NCBI GenBank assembly: GCA_004553495.1
Contig: SFLE01000030.1
Location: 1-15,279 of the forward strand
Reading direction: 5' to 3'
Origin: Clostridiales bacterium
GTDB taxonomy: Bacteria; Bacillota; Clostridia; Oscillospirales; Oscillospiraceae
Length of the DNA: 15,279 nt
In this document: positions 6,831-14,223 of the stretch, in pieces
Layout of the letters: every line of letters starts with the position of its first letter
How positions within the stretch are numbered: position 1 is the stretch's first letter
The notes under the pieces: generated by a model
Told to the model about the DNA's origin: nothing
Database searches by the model: none
The model's input: only the letters and a program-made list of their open reading frames with translations
Program-made: the position numbers and the translations under genes

Positions 6831-8093
6831 ATGAAGAAGTATTTAGCACTTGTTCTTGCTATGCTCATGGTGTTCTCGCTGTGTGCCTGCGGCAACGACG
6901 GCAGCAGCAACGATGACGGCGAGAAGGTTGCCTATGTTCTCTGCGAGACCGGCGACACCTACTCACAGGGACTCGGCACCTATTTCCGTGATGCATTTGA
7001 GGCAGACGGCGGCAAGGTAATATTCGAGTCCTTCCCGAAGGACACTTCGGACTTCACTTCGTACCTTGTTAAGGCAACTCAGGAGAACGCAGATGTTATA
7101 TTTGCTCCCAACTCCACTACTGTTGCCGCTCTGCTGCTCCAGCAGGCTGCCGATAAAGGCATAGACATTCCCATCCTCGCGGGCGACACTTGGGAGAGCT
7201 CCGTTATCCTTGATGGTGTCAAGGGCACCGATCTCAAGGTTTACTGCTCTACCTTCTTTGATGAGAACGACACCGCAGGTCCCGCTTCCGCATTCGTTAA
7301 GGGCTTCAAGGAGTACCTCAACGCAGATCCCGTCCGCCTTACCAATAACGGCGGCAACGACATAGTCGCAGCGGTCTCCGCTCTCGGCTTTGACGCATAC
7401 AACACCGCATATGCGGCTATTGAGGCAGCTCTCAATGCCAAGGGCGGCAGCATCACCTCCGTTGATGTTGCAAGGGCTCTTTGGGAAGTCAACATTACAG
7501 ATGCAGTCACCGGCACCATCAAGTTCAATCAGACCGGCGATGCTATCAAGGACAGCGCGTACATAAAGCAGGCCGGCGACGGCGCTTTCAGCTTCGTTAA
7601 GGTGCAGTCCGTTGAGAATAACGACACTCAGGGTACTCCCGTAGACTACAAGGATACCGGCATTGCCCTCGACGGCAACACGATCAAGATCGGCGTTTAC
7701 GAGCCTCAGTCCGGCAATAACGGCCCCGGAGGCAAGCAGGAGGTTCTCGGCATCCAGTATGCTAACTCCCTCAAGCCCAGCATCACCGTAAACGGCGTTG
7801 AGTACAAAATCGAGCTCGACATTCAGGACAACGGCTCCGATGATACCACCGGCAAGACCGCGGCCGCAAAGCTCGTGTCCGATAAGTGCCTTATCGTCCT
7901 CGGTTCTTACGGCTCCGGTGTTTCCATTGCCGCAGCGGACACCTTCGCAGCTGCAGCAGTTCCCGCTATCGGCTGCTCCTGCACCAATCCTCAGGTCACC
8001 GACGGTAAGGATTACTACTTCCGTATCTGCTACATCGATCCGTTCCAGGGCAGCGTTATGGCTGGCTTTGCAGAGGAACTCATCGGCGGCTGA
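6831..8093 (+). CDS. Branched-chain amino acid type ABC receptor lipoprotein, circularly permuted
   Basis: The 420-residue protein is a LivJ-type (Peripla_BP_6) substrate-binding protein, but its parts are in swapped order. Residues 1-20 are a lipoprotein signal (lipobox LCAC, lipidated C20). Residues 31-263, from KVAYVLCETGDTYSQGL to FSFVKVQSVEN, match the normal C-terminal two thirds, including LAGDTWESS (116-124). A linker (264-283) follows. Residues 284-420 match the normal mature N-terminus, IKIGVYEPQSGNNGPGGKQE, through VLGSYGSGVSIAAA, TNPQV and YFRICYIDPFQGSVMAGFAEEL. Joining the end back to residue 31 restores the usual unbroken order. The frame is intact, AGGAGG is 8 bases upstream, and it heads an operon with livHMGF, so it is probably the functional receptor. 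The ligand is likely a branched-chain amino acid or similar, not proven. Confidence 0.92.
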   Translation: MKKYLALVLAMLMVFSLCACGNDGSSNDDGEKVAYVLCETGDTYSQGLGTYFRDAFEADGGKVIFESFPKDTSDFTSYLVKATQENADVIFAPNSTTVAALLLQQAADKGIDIPILAGDTWESSVILDGVKGTDLKVYCSTFFDENDTAGPASAFVKGFKEYLNADPVRLTNNGGNDIVAAVSALGFDAYNTAYAAIEAALNAKGGSITSVDVARALWEVNITDAVTGTIKFNQTGDAIKDSAYIKQAGDGAFSFVKVQSVENNDTQGTPVDYKDTGIALDGNTIKIGVYEPQSGNNGPGGKQEVLGIQYANSLKPSITVNGVEYKIELDIQDNGSDDTTGKTAAAKLVSDKCLIVLGSYGSGVSIAAADTFAAAAVPAIGCSCTNPQVTDGKDYYFRICYIDPFQGSVMAGFAEELIGG

Positions 8094-8139
8094 TACCGTT
8101 TGAGATAGAGTCGGATTGACTCAATTAATAACTACACAG

Positions 8140-8176
8140 TGCATTATGCGGTGGAGTATATCCACCGCATAATGCA
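8140..8176 (+). promoter_or_regulatory. Perfect 16-bp intercistronic hairpin between receptor gene and livH
   Basis: Bases 8140-8155 are the exact reverse complement of 8161-8176, with loop GTATA. No T-run follows, so it is not a standard intrinsic terminator. It lies 46 bases after the receptor stop and 51 before livH. In ABC importer operons such stem-loops often protect the receptor mRNA from 3' decay or partly limit readthrough, giving more receptor than permease; that role is inferred here. The rest of the 8094-8227 gap holds no gene. Confidence 0.75.
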
Positions 8177-8227
8177 GTTATCGGCGGAAGCTGTTTTAGG
8201 GCATTCGTCGGAGAAACGGAGATAATA

Positions 8228-9094
8228 ATGCTGGATTATTTGATCGCCGGACTGGCTGTCGGAGGGCAATATGCCCTGATAGCCATCGGCTATACAATGG
8301 TGTATGGCATTCTGAGACTGATAAACTTTGCACATGGAGATGTATTCATGGTCGCCGGAATCATGATGGTGTACCTTGCCGCATCGCTGCCGGTGTACAT
8401 TGCGATGCCTCTGGTGTTCGTGCTGACCGTGCTGCTCGGCTTCCTCATTGAGAGGGTCGCATATAAGCCCCTGCGCAGCGCACCGAGGATGTCCGTAATG
8501 ATCTCCGCCATTGGTGTAAGCTATTTGCTTCAGAATTTTGTGCTGTACATAACGGGCGGACTTTCAAAGCAGTATCCGGCGCTGCCCTTACTGAGCGAGC
8601 GTGTAAAGCTGTTTGGCATAGGCGACAAGGCGGTTGTCTTTGTTACGCCTGTAATAGCTATCGTTCTCATGGTAGCGCTTATGCTTCTTATAAAGCATAC
8701 CAAAATCGGCATGGCTATGCGCGCAGCCTCGCGCGACTTTGAAACTGCAAGGCTTATGGGCATAAATATTAACCGCGTAATAAGCATTACCTTCATTATA
8801 GGTTCTGCATTGGCTGCTATCGGCTCAATGCTGTATTTCACTAAATTTACCGGCGTTCAGCCCACCTCCGGTGCACTGCCCGGGCTGAAAGCGTTTGTCG
8901 CAGCGGTATTTGGAGGGATAGGCTCCATTCCGGGAGCTGTGCTTGGCGCATTTGTCATCGGCATCGTAGAAAATCTTGCGGTAGCCTTTGATCTTGCTGT
9001 GTACAGGGACGCATTTACATTTGCGATCCTCATAATCATACTCGCCGTAAAGCCCACGGGACTGTTCGGCGAAAAGCTGACGGAGAAGGTGTGA
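8228..9094 (+). CDS. livH: Branched-chain amino acid ABC transporter permease LivH
   Basis: The 288-residue integral membrane protein is one of two permease subunits of the HAAT-type importer. The N-terminal GQYALIAIGYTMVYGILRLI followed by NFAHGDVFM (residues 13-41) is the LivH signature, and GMAMRAASRDFETARLMGIN (161-180) is the EAA-type cytoplasmic loop that docks the ATPases. Several hydrophobic segments fill the rest. The length is normal for the family. GGAG lies 6 bases before the ATG. It is separated from livM by three bases. It should pair with LivM to form the channel fed by the receptor encoded upstream. Confidence 0.97.
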   Translation: MLDYLIAGLAVGGQYALIAIGYTMVYGILRLINFAHGDVFMVAGIMMVYLAASLPVYIAMPLVFVLTVLLGFLIERVAYKPLRSAPRMSVMISAIGVSYLLQNFVLYITGGLSKQYPALPLLSERVKLFGIGDKAVVFVTPVIAIVLMVALMLLIKHTKIGMAMRAASRDFETARLMGININRVISITFIIGSALAAIGSMLYFTKFTGVQPTSGALPGLKAFVAAVFGGIGSIPGAVLGAFVIGIVENLAVAFDLAVYRDAFTFAILIIILAVKPTGLFGEKLTEKV

Positions 9095-9097
9095 CGA

Positions 9098-10183
9098 ATG
9101 AAAATAGCTGCAAAAAGAAATAACACCAACTCCATCGTTACACTGGTATGTGTTGCGGTGCTGCTCATAACGCTTCTTGTAATAAACAAGTTTGTCAGAA
9201 GCGACAGTATGATCATGGTCGTACTTCAAAAGACCTGCGTGTATGCGCTTGCGGCGGTTTCGATGAACCTGCTCAACGGCTTTACGGGTCTGTTTTCACT
9301 GGGACAGGCAGGCTTCATGGCGCTTGGCGCATACTCGTATGCTCTGCTTACTATACCCGTTGAGGTGCGTGCGAATGTTCTGTATAAGCATGCCGGCGGA
9401 ATTATAGATTTCTGCCTGCCCTTTATACCGGCACTGCTGATAGGCGGTGTGATAGCCGCAATATTTGCGTTTATCATCGGTCTTCCGGTGCTCAGACTCA
9501 AGAGCGACTACCTTGCAATTGCAACGCTCGGCTTTGCGGAGATAATGAAGAATATCATTATGTCCAATGATGTCGCGCCCCTTACAAACGGTCCTGACCC
9601 GCTGAGCCAGTACGCAACGGGATTTGGACTGCCGACTTACCTCGCTATAAGCGCAATATCCATACTGATAATCGTCCTGCTGATCGAGTCAAGCTATGGG
9701 CGGGCGTTCAAGGCTATACGAGATGACGAAATAGCCGCGGAAGCCATGGGTATTAATCTTACAAAGCACAAGATGATGTCCTTCATCATTTCCGCGTTTT
9801 TCGCCGGTATCGCCGGAGGGCTGCTGGCAATGTTCAATACTACCGTATCCGCAGTAAGCTACAGCACGATAATGACATATGAGATACTGCTCATAGTCGT
9901 TATAGGCGGCATAGGCTCCATAAGCGGCAGCATATTTGCAACATTCCTGTTTGTTGCGTGCCGCGAGTGGTGGCTGCGCTTCCTCGACAGCGAGACGCTT
10001 ATCCCCGGAATAACCCGAGGCAGCTTCCGTATGGTCGTGTTCTCGGTAGTCATCATGATAATCGTTCTGTTCTTCAGTCGCGGAATGTTTGGTGATAAGG
10101 AGCTTCCGCAGATCATTACAAACGCCATGGAAAAGGTCAGAAGAAAGCGTGCCGTTGCAGATAAGGTAGGTGAGAGCAAATGA
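9098..10183 (+). CDS. livM: Branched-chain amino acid ABC transporter permease LivM
   Basis: The 361-residue second permease subunit has a hydrophobic N-terminal segment (about residues 13-30), the LivM signature GFTGLFSLGQAGFMALGAY (61-79), LRLKSDYLAIATLGFAEI (132-149), and the EAA-type loop GRAFKAIRDDEIAAEAMGIN (201-220) that contacts LivG/LivF. The C-terminal tail is basic (about residues 346-361). AAGGTG just upstream of the ATG acts as the Shine-Dalgarno site inside the end of livH. Its stop overlaps the livG start in ATGA, indicating tight translational coupling. Confidence 0.97.
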   Translation: MKIAAKRNNTNSIVTLVCVAVLLITLLVINKFVRSDSMIMVVLQKTCVYALAAVSMNLLNGFTGLFSLGQAGFMALGAYSYALLTIPVEVRANVLYKHAGGIIDFCLPFIPALLIGGVIAAIFAFIIGLPVLRLKSDYLAIATLGFAEIMKNIIMSNDVAPLTNGPDPLSQYATGFGLPTYLAISAISILIIVLLIESSYGRAFKAIRDDEIAAEAMGINLTKHKMMSFIISAFFAGIAGGLLAMFNTTVSAVSYSTIMTYEILLIVVIGGIGSISGSIFATFLFVACREWWLRFLDSETLIPGITRGSFRMVVFSVVIMIIVLFFSRGMFGDKELPQIITNAMEKVRRKRAVADKVGESK

Positions 10184-11025
10184 GCGATAATGTTCTTCAT
10201 GTTGAAAATATCACCATGCAGTTTGGCGGCGTTGTCGCGGTAAATAACCTCTCACTGGATATTCCCGAGGGCAAGATAGTTGCGCTCATCGGACCTAACG
10301 GTGCGGGCAAAACGACGGCTTTTAACTGCATCACCGGCGTTTACGAGCCCACTAACGGCCTTGTTGAGTTCATGGGTAAGCCCATTGTGCGTAATCACCC
10401 GCAGGGCAAGATGAAAAAAGAGTACAAGGGCGAAAATGGCGATATGTACCTCGGCAAGGTCGTTGCGAATACGCCCGATAAGATAACAAAGCATGGCATT
10501 GCCCGTACCTTCCAGAACATAAGGCTTTGGAAGAGCATGACCGTCTTTGAGAATGTTCTCGTTGCAAAGCATATGCGGGCACATCAGAATGTGTTCACTG
10601 CGACATTCAGGCTGAATGCCGCCGAGGAAAGGCGTATGCGCGAGGAGACCATGGCATTGCTTGAAGAGCAGGGGCTCGACAAGTATAAGGACGAGATAGC
10701 AAGCAGCCTGCCTTACGGCCTGCAGCGCCGCCTTGAGATAGCGCGAGCGCTTGCTACAGAGCCCAAGCTGCTGCTGCTCGATGAGCCCGCAGCCGGCATG
10801 AACCCGCAGGAGACGCTGGAGCTTGCGCAGTTTATCCATGAGATCCGCGAGAAATATGACCTTACGATCTTCCTTATCGAGCACCACATGGAGCTTGTCA
10901 TGCAGATATCCGATTACATTTATGTTATCGACTTCGGTTCCGAGATAGCTCAGGGCACGCCCAAGGAAGTTCAGAACAATCAGCGCGTCATCGACGCGTA
11001 TCTGGGGGTTGTTGAAGATGAGTGA
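10180..11025 (+). CDS. livG: Branched-chain amino acid ABC transporter ATPase LivG
   Basis: The 281-residue ATP-binding subunit shows Walker A GPNGAGKT (residues 38-45), Q-loop in ARTFQN (Q112), the LivG-type signature LPYGLQRRLEIARALA (177-192), Walker B LLLLDEP (197-203) and the switch histidine in IEHH (about 235). It powers import through LivHM as a dimer with LivF. Compared with the textbook LivG, the stretch between the first strand region and the Q-loop (about residues 70-104, rich in Lys, Gly and Asn) is longer by roughly 25 residues; this may be usual for the lineage. The start overlaps livM by four bases and the end overlaps livF. Confidence 0.97.
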   Translation: MSDNVLHVENITMQFGGVVAVNNLSLDIPEGKIVALIGPNGAGKTTAFNCITGVYEPTNGLVEFMGKPIVRNHPQGKMKKEYKGENGDMYLGKVVANTPDKITKHGIARTFQNIRLWKSMTVFENVLVAKHMRAHQNVFTATFRLNAAEERRMREETMALLEEQGLDKYKDEIASSLPYGLQRRLEIARALATEPKLLLLDEPAAGMNPQETLELAQFIHEIREKYDLTIFLIEHHMELVMQISDYIYVIDFGSEIAQGTPKEVQNNQRVIDAYLGVVEDE

Positions 11026-11728
11026 AACAATACTGAAGATCAATGACCTCAAGGTCAACTACGGCGGAATCGAAGCCGTCAAGGGCATAAGCTTTGATGT
11101 TCCCAAGGGACAGATAGTAACGCTTATCGGTGCAAACGGTGCGGGCAAAAGCTCGACCCTGCGCTCAATATCCGGCCTTGTAAAGCCCTCGGGCGGCACA
11201 ATAGAGTTTGAGGGCGAGAATATAACCGGCAAGGATCCGACTGCCATCGTCAAAAAGGGCATAACCCTTGTTCCCGAGGGAAGAAAGATATTCCCCGACC
11301 TGACGGTGCTTGAAAACCTCAAGATCGGCGCATATCTGCGCAAGGACGATCTGACCGACGACCTCAACTGGGTGTACGACCTGTTCCCAAGGCTCAAGGA
11401 GCGCTCGTGGCAGGAGGGCGGCACTCTCTCCGGCGGCGAGCAGCAGATGCTCGCGGTTGGCAGAGCGCTCATGAGCCGTCCCAAGGTCATCATGATGGAT
11501 GAGCCCTCGCTGGGGCTTGCGCCTATCATCGTTCGCGGCATTTTCGACATCATAAAGGAGATAAATGCCCGCGGAGTGACAGTGCTTCTCATAGAGCAGA
11601 ACGCGAATATGGCGCTCAAAACCGCGCATATCGGCTATGTTCTCGAAACCGGACGCCTCACGATGTCCGGCTCCGGCGAGGAGCTGCTTGCAAACGATCA
11701 GATAAAAGCGGCATATCTCGGCACATGA
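11018..11728 (+). CDS. livF: Branched-chain amino acid ABC transporter ATPase LivF
   Basis: The 236-residue second ATPase has Walker A GANGAGKSS (residues 38-46), LVPEGRKIFPDLTVLENL (84-101), a LivF hallmark, the ABC signature LSGGEQQ (137-143), Walker B VIMMDEP (157-163) and IEQN (192-195), where LivF proteins have glutamine in place of the switch histidine. The ATG at 11018 is preferred over an in-frame TTG at 11009, because a GGGGG stretch lies 9 bases upstream and the resulting start MSETILKI fits the family. It overlaps the livG end by 8 bases and is followed by a strong terminator, so it is the last gene of the operon. Confidence 0.96.
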   Translation: MSETILKINDLKVNYGGIEAVKGISFDVPKGQIVTLIGANGAGKSSTLRSISGLVKPSGGTIEFEGENITGKDPTAIVKKGITLVPEGRKIFPDLTVLENLKIGAYLRKDDLTDDLNWVYDLFPRLKERSWQEGGTLSGGEQQMLAVGRALMSRPKVIMMDEPSLGLAPIIVRGIFDIIKEINARGVTVLLIEQNANMALKTAHIGYVLETGRLTMSGSGEELLANDQIKAAYLGT

Positions 11729-11741
11729 GATGAATAATATA

Positions 11742-11773
11742 AACGGATGTACCAGTCGGTGCATCCGTTTTTT
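11742..11773 (+). terminator. Intrinsic terminator of the liv operon
   Basis: The stem pairs 11742-11753 with 11758-11769, twelve pairs including one U-G wobble, with loop AGTC, followed by six T. It begins 13 bases after the livF stop. Confidence 0.92.
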
Positions 11774-11837
11774 GTTGCGTGTGAGCATAAATACATATTA
11801 ATTGGTTTGAAGCGTGGATCTTTGCGGTTTTGCAGGT

Positions 11838-11878
11838 ACCCACCGGTCAGGATGCCGGAAACAGATGTATCGGTGGGT
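11838..11878. repeat. Inverted repeat of unknown role upstream of the feo promoter
   Basis: ACCCACCG (11838-11845) and CGGTGGGT (11871-11878) are perfect complements separated by 25 bases that contain a smaller CCGG repeat. It lies between the liv terminator and the feo promoter, where there is no gene. There is no T-run, and I do not recognise a riboswitch core. Confidence 0.5.
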
Positions 11879-11914
11879 GCGGAAATGCGCCTCCGAAAAA
11901 GCTTAGCATTATTA

Positions 11915-11943
11915 TTGACAAAAGCACGCGGTTAGGTTAAACT
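11915..11943 (+). promoter_or_regulatory. Sigma-A promoter of the feo operon
   Basis: A perfect TTGACA (11915-11920) and TAAACT (11938-11943) are 17 bases apart. The -10 box is inside the first of two palindromes, which suggests repression by a DNA-binding metal sensor. The start site would be near 11950. Confidence 0.78.
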
Positions 11944-11965
11944 AACCATGTTAGGCAAAACTAAC
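11931..11965. promoter_or_regulatory. Two tandem metal-regulator-type operators (GTTAG-N6-CTAAC)
   Basis: GTTAG-GTTAAA-CTAAC (11931-11946) and GTTAG-GCAAAA-CTAAC (11950-11965) are two copies of one palindrome, 19 bases apart centre to centre. The first covers the -10 box, the second the start site and leader just before the ribosome-binding site. The half-sites resemble the DtxR/IdeR box (TTAGGTTAGCCTAA type). Together with the iron-uptake genes downstream, this points to iron-dependent repression; the regulator's identity is inferred, and an MntR-like or other family member cannot be excluded. Confidence 0.7.
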
Positions 11966-11977
11966 GCGGAGGTATCT

Positions 11978-12211
11978 ATGACACTTGATAAGCTGCCGAT
12001 AGGCGAAACTGCTGTAATACTCGCGGTGGGCGGCGAGGGTGATCTGCGCTGCCACTTGCTCGACATGGGGCTCATACCACGCACGGAGGTCACCGTGCGC
12101 AAGGTCGCGCCGCTCGGAGACCCGCTTGAGCTGTACCTGCGGGGCTATACCATGACCCTGCGCAAGGAGGACGCCGCGCGCATAGAAGTAAGACCCGTGG
12201 AGGAAAAATAA
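11978..12211 (+). CDS. feoA: Ferrous iron transport protein FeoA
   Basis: The 77-residue protein has an SH3-like FeoA fold: LDKLPIGETAVILAV at the start, HLLDMGLIPRTEVTV in the middle (about residues 26-40) and a short C-terminal strand. FeoA is a small cytoplasmic partner of FeoB. The start at 11978 is chosen because GGAGGT lies 4 bases upstream; an in-frame ATG at 11948 would sit inside the second operator at the predicted transcription start and has no ribosome-binding site. The stop is one base before the feoB start region, so the two are co-translated. Confidence 0.93.
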   Translation: MTLDKLPIGETAVILAVGGEGDLRCHLLDMGLIPRTEVTVRKVAPLGDPLELYLRGYTMTLRKEDAARIEVRPVEEK

Positions 12212-12212
12212 T

Positions 12213-14222
12213 ATGCTGATCGCACTCGTAGGCAACCAGAACTGCGGAAAAACGACGCTCTTTAATCAGCTCACCGGATCAAATCAGCATGTCGGGAACT
12301 TCCCCGGCGTCACCATAGAGCACAAAATAGGGCAGGTGATAGGCTGGAGAGACTATGAGCTGGTCGATCTGCCGGGCATATATTCTATAAGACCCTACTC
12401 CGGCGAGGAGAAGGTAACGCGGGATTTTATCATAAATCACAAGCCGGATGCGATAATAAACATCGTTGATGCGACGAACATAGAGCGAAATCTGTATCTG
12501 ACTCTGCAGCTTATAGAGATGGGCAAGCCCATGGTGCTTGCGCTCAATATGATGGATGAGCTGCTCGGAAACCACGGCAGCGTTGATATAAACAAGCTGT
12601 CCGAGCGCCTCGGCATACCGGTCGTGCCAATAGCGGCTGCTAAAAACGACGGCGTTGAGGAGCTTATGCGCGTTGTTGCGGAAACTGCGGAGAGCACAAA
12701 TAAACCGCGGCGTATAGACTTCTGCTCGGCGGGACCCGTGCACCGCTGTATACATACTGTCAGCCATGTCGTCGAGGACCATGCCGATAGAGTAGGCGTG
12801 CCCTCGCGCTTTGCCGCGACCCGCGTTATTGAAGAGGATGCGGATATAATAGCCTCGCTCAAGCTCAGCGAAAACGAGCTTGAGCTCATCGGTCACGCCG
12901 TTTTGGAAATGGAGACCGAGGGCGGGCTCGACCGCAACGCAGCTCTTGCCGAGATGCGGTATCGGTTTATCGAGGCGGTGTGCTCCGAGTGCGTCGTAAA
13001 GGCGCATGAGAGCAGGGAAATGCTGCGCAGCGTCAGGATAGACAAGGTGCTGACGAATAAATACCTCGCCATTCCGACATTTATTGCAATAATGGGCTTT
13101 ATATTCTGGATGACCTTCAGCGTCCTCGGAAAGTGGCTTTCCGACCTGCTGGCGCTGGGCATCGGCAAGCTGACGGATATAGTCGATGTATCCCTTACGG
13201 CGTATGGGCTCAATCCCGTTGTGCACAGCCTTGTCATAGACGGCGTTTTTGCCGGAGTCGGAAGTATGCTGAGCTTTCTGCCGATGATCGTCGTGCTGTT
13301 TTTCTTCCTCGCCATTCTTGAGGACACGGGCTATATGGCGCGCGTTGCGTTTGTTATGGATAAGCTGCTGCGCCGCATAGGGCTTTCAGGGCGCAGCTTC
13401 GTTCCGATGCTCATAGGCTTCGGCTGCTCGGTTCCGGCTATCATGGCAACGCGCACGCTCTCGTCCGAGCGCGACAGGAAAATGACCATGCTGCTCATTC
13501 CGTTTATGAGCTGCTCTGCGAAGATATCCATTTACGCTGTGTTTACGGCGGCGTTTTTCCCCAATCACGGCGGGCTTGTCATGACCTGCCTGTATGTTTT
13601 CGGAATACTCGTCGGCATCTTGGCAGCAAAAATACTCAGCAAAACCGTTTTCACCGGAAAGCCCGTGCCCTTTGTCATGGAGCTTCCGAACTACCGTATG
13701 CCGTCGCTGAAAACAGTACTGCTTCTTATGTGGGAAAAGGCGTGGGACTTTATCCGCCGCGCGTTTACCGTCATTTTTGCCGCGACCATAGTCATATGGT
13801 TTTTGCAGACCTTCGATGTCCGACTGAATGTCGTCGGGCAGGACAGCACCGACAGCCTGCTTGCGATAATCGGAACATGGCTCGCACCCATATTCGCGCC
13901 GCTCGGCTTCGGCGACTGGCGCGTTGCGACTGCACTCGTCACCGGACTCATGGCAAAGGAAGCGGTCATAAGCACGCTCGGAGTGCTCATGAATGTCGGC
14001 GCAAATCTCGGCAGCGCGGCTCTCGGAACGCTGTTTACCTTGCCGTCTGCAATAAGCTTTCTCGTGTTCTGCCTGCTGTACACTCCGTGCGTTGCGGCGC
14101 TGGCGGCGCTCAGGCGCGAGCTCGGCAGCGGGGTGAAAACGGTGATAGTCATGCTGTCGCAGTGCTGTGTGGCATGGCTCGTGGCTTTCATAGTGCACAG
14201 TATCGTCGGGGTGATAGTCTGA
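12213..14222 (+). CDS. feoB: Ferrous iron transporter FeoB
   Basis: The 669-residue protein combines an N-terminal G domain with a membrane channel and imports Fe(II). G-protein motifs are G1 GNQNCGKT (residues 7-14, with Q where most FeoB have P), the G2 region NFPGVTIEH (29-37), G3 DLPG (52-55) and G4 NMMD (112-115). The membrane part begins near residue 290 and contains the conserved GFGCSVP (402-408, C405) and PFMSCSAKI further on, both gate motifs. The length is normal for Firmicutes FeoB. GGAGG lies 9 bases upstream, overlapping the end of feoA. It is followed directly by a small Cys-rich membrane protein gene. Confidence 0.97.
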   Translation: MLIALVGNQNCGKTTLFNQLTGSNQHVGNFPGVTIEHKIGQVIGWRDYELVDLPGIYSIRPYSGEEKVTRDFIINHKPDAIINIVDATNIERNLYLTLQLIEMGKPMVLALNMMDELLGNHGSVDINKLSERLGIPVVPIAAAKNDGVEELMRVVAETAESTNKPRRIDFCSAGPVHRCIHTVSHVVEDHADRVGVPSRFAATRVIEEDADIIASLKLSENELELIGHAVLEMETEGGLDRNAALAEMRYRFIEAVCSECVVKAHESREMLRSVRIDKVLTNKYLAIPTFIAIMGFIFWMTFSVLGKWLSDLLALGIGKLTDIVDVSLTAYGLNPVVHSLVIDGVFAGVGSMLSFLPMIVVLFFFLAILEDTGYMARVAFVMDKLLRRIGLSGRSFVPMLIGFGCSVPAIMATRTLSSERDRKMTMLLIPFMSCSAKISIYAVFTAAFFPNHGGLVMTCLYVFGILVGILAAKILSKTVFTGKPVPFVMELPNYRMPSLKTVLLLMWEKAWDFIRRAFTVIFAATIVIWFLQTFDVRLNVVGQDSTDSLLAIIGTWLAPIFAPLGFGDWRVATALVTGLMAKEAVISTLGVLMNVGANLGSAALGTLFTLPSAISFLVFCLLYTPCVAALAALRRELGSGVKTVIVMLSQCCVAWLVAFIVHSIVGVIV

Positions 14223-14223
14223 T

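Noticed and set aside
6831..8093. Permuted receptor explained as a collapsed-repeat assembly error or a broken pseudogene
   Set aside because: A simple collapse of two tandem copies would restore the normal order. Here three separate junctions are all in frame, the ends match structural boundaries, and no fragments remain nearby. An artefact is not fully excluded without reads.
8140..8176. Intrinsic terminator after the receptor gene
   Set aside because: The stem is strong but there is no T-run after it, and livH follows in the same operon.
11747..11935. Small 62-codon frame between the liv and feo operons
   Set aside because: It starts inside the liv terminator stem, has no ribosome-binding site and spans the feo -35 box and spacer.
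11948..11977. Upstream ATG as the feoA start
   Set aside because: It lies at the predicted transcription start inside the second operator and lacks a ribosome-binding site; GGAGGT fits the ATG at 11978.
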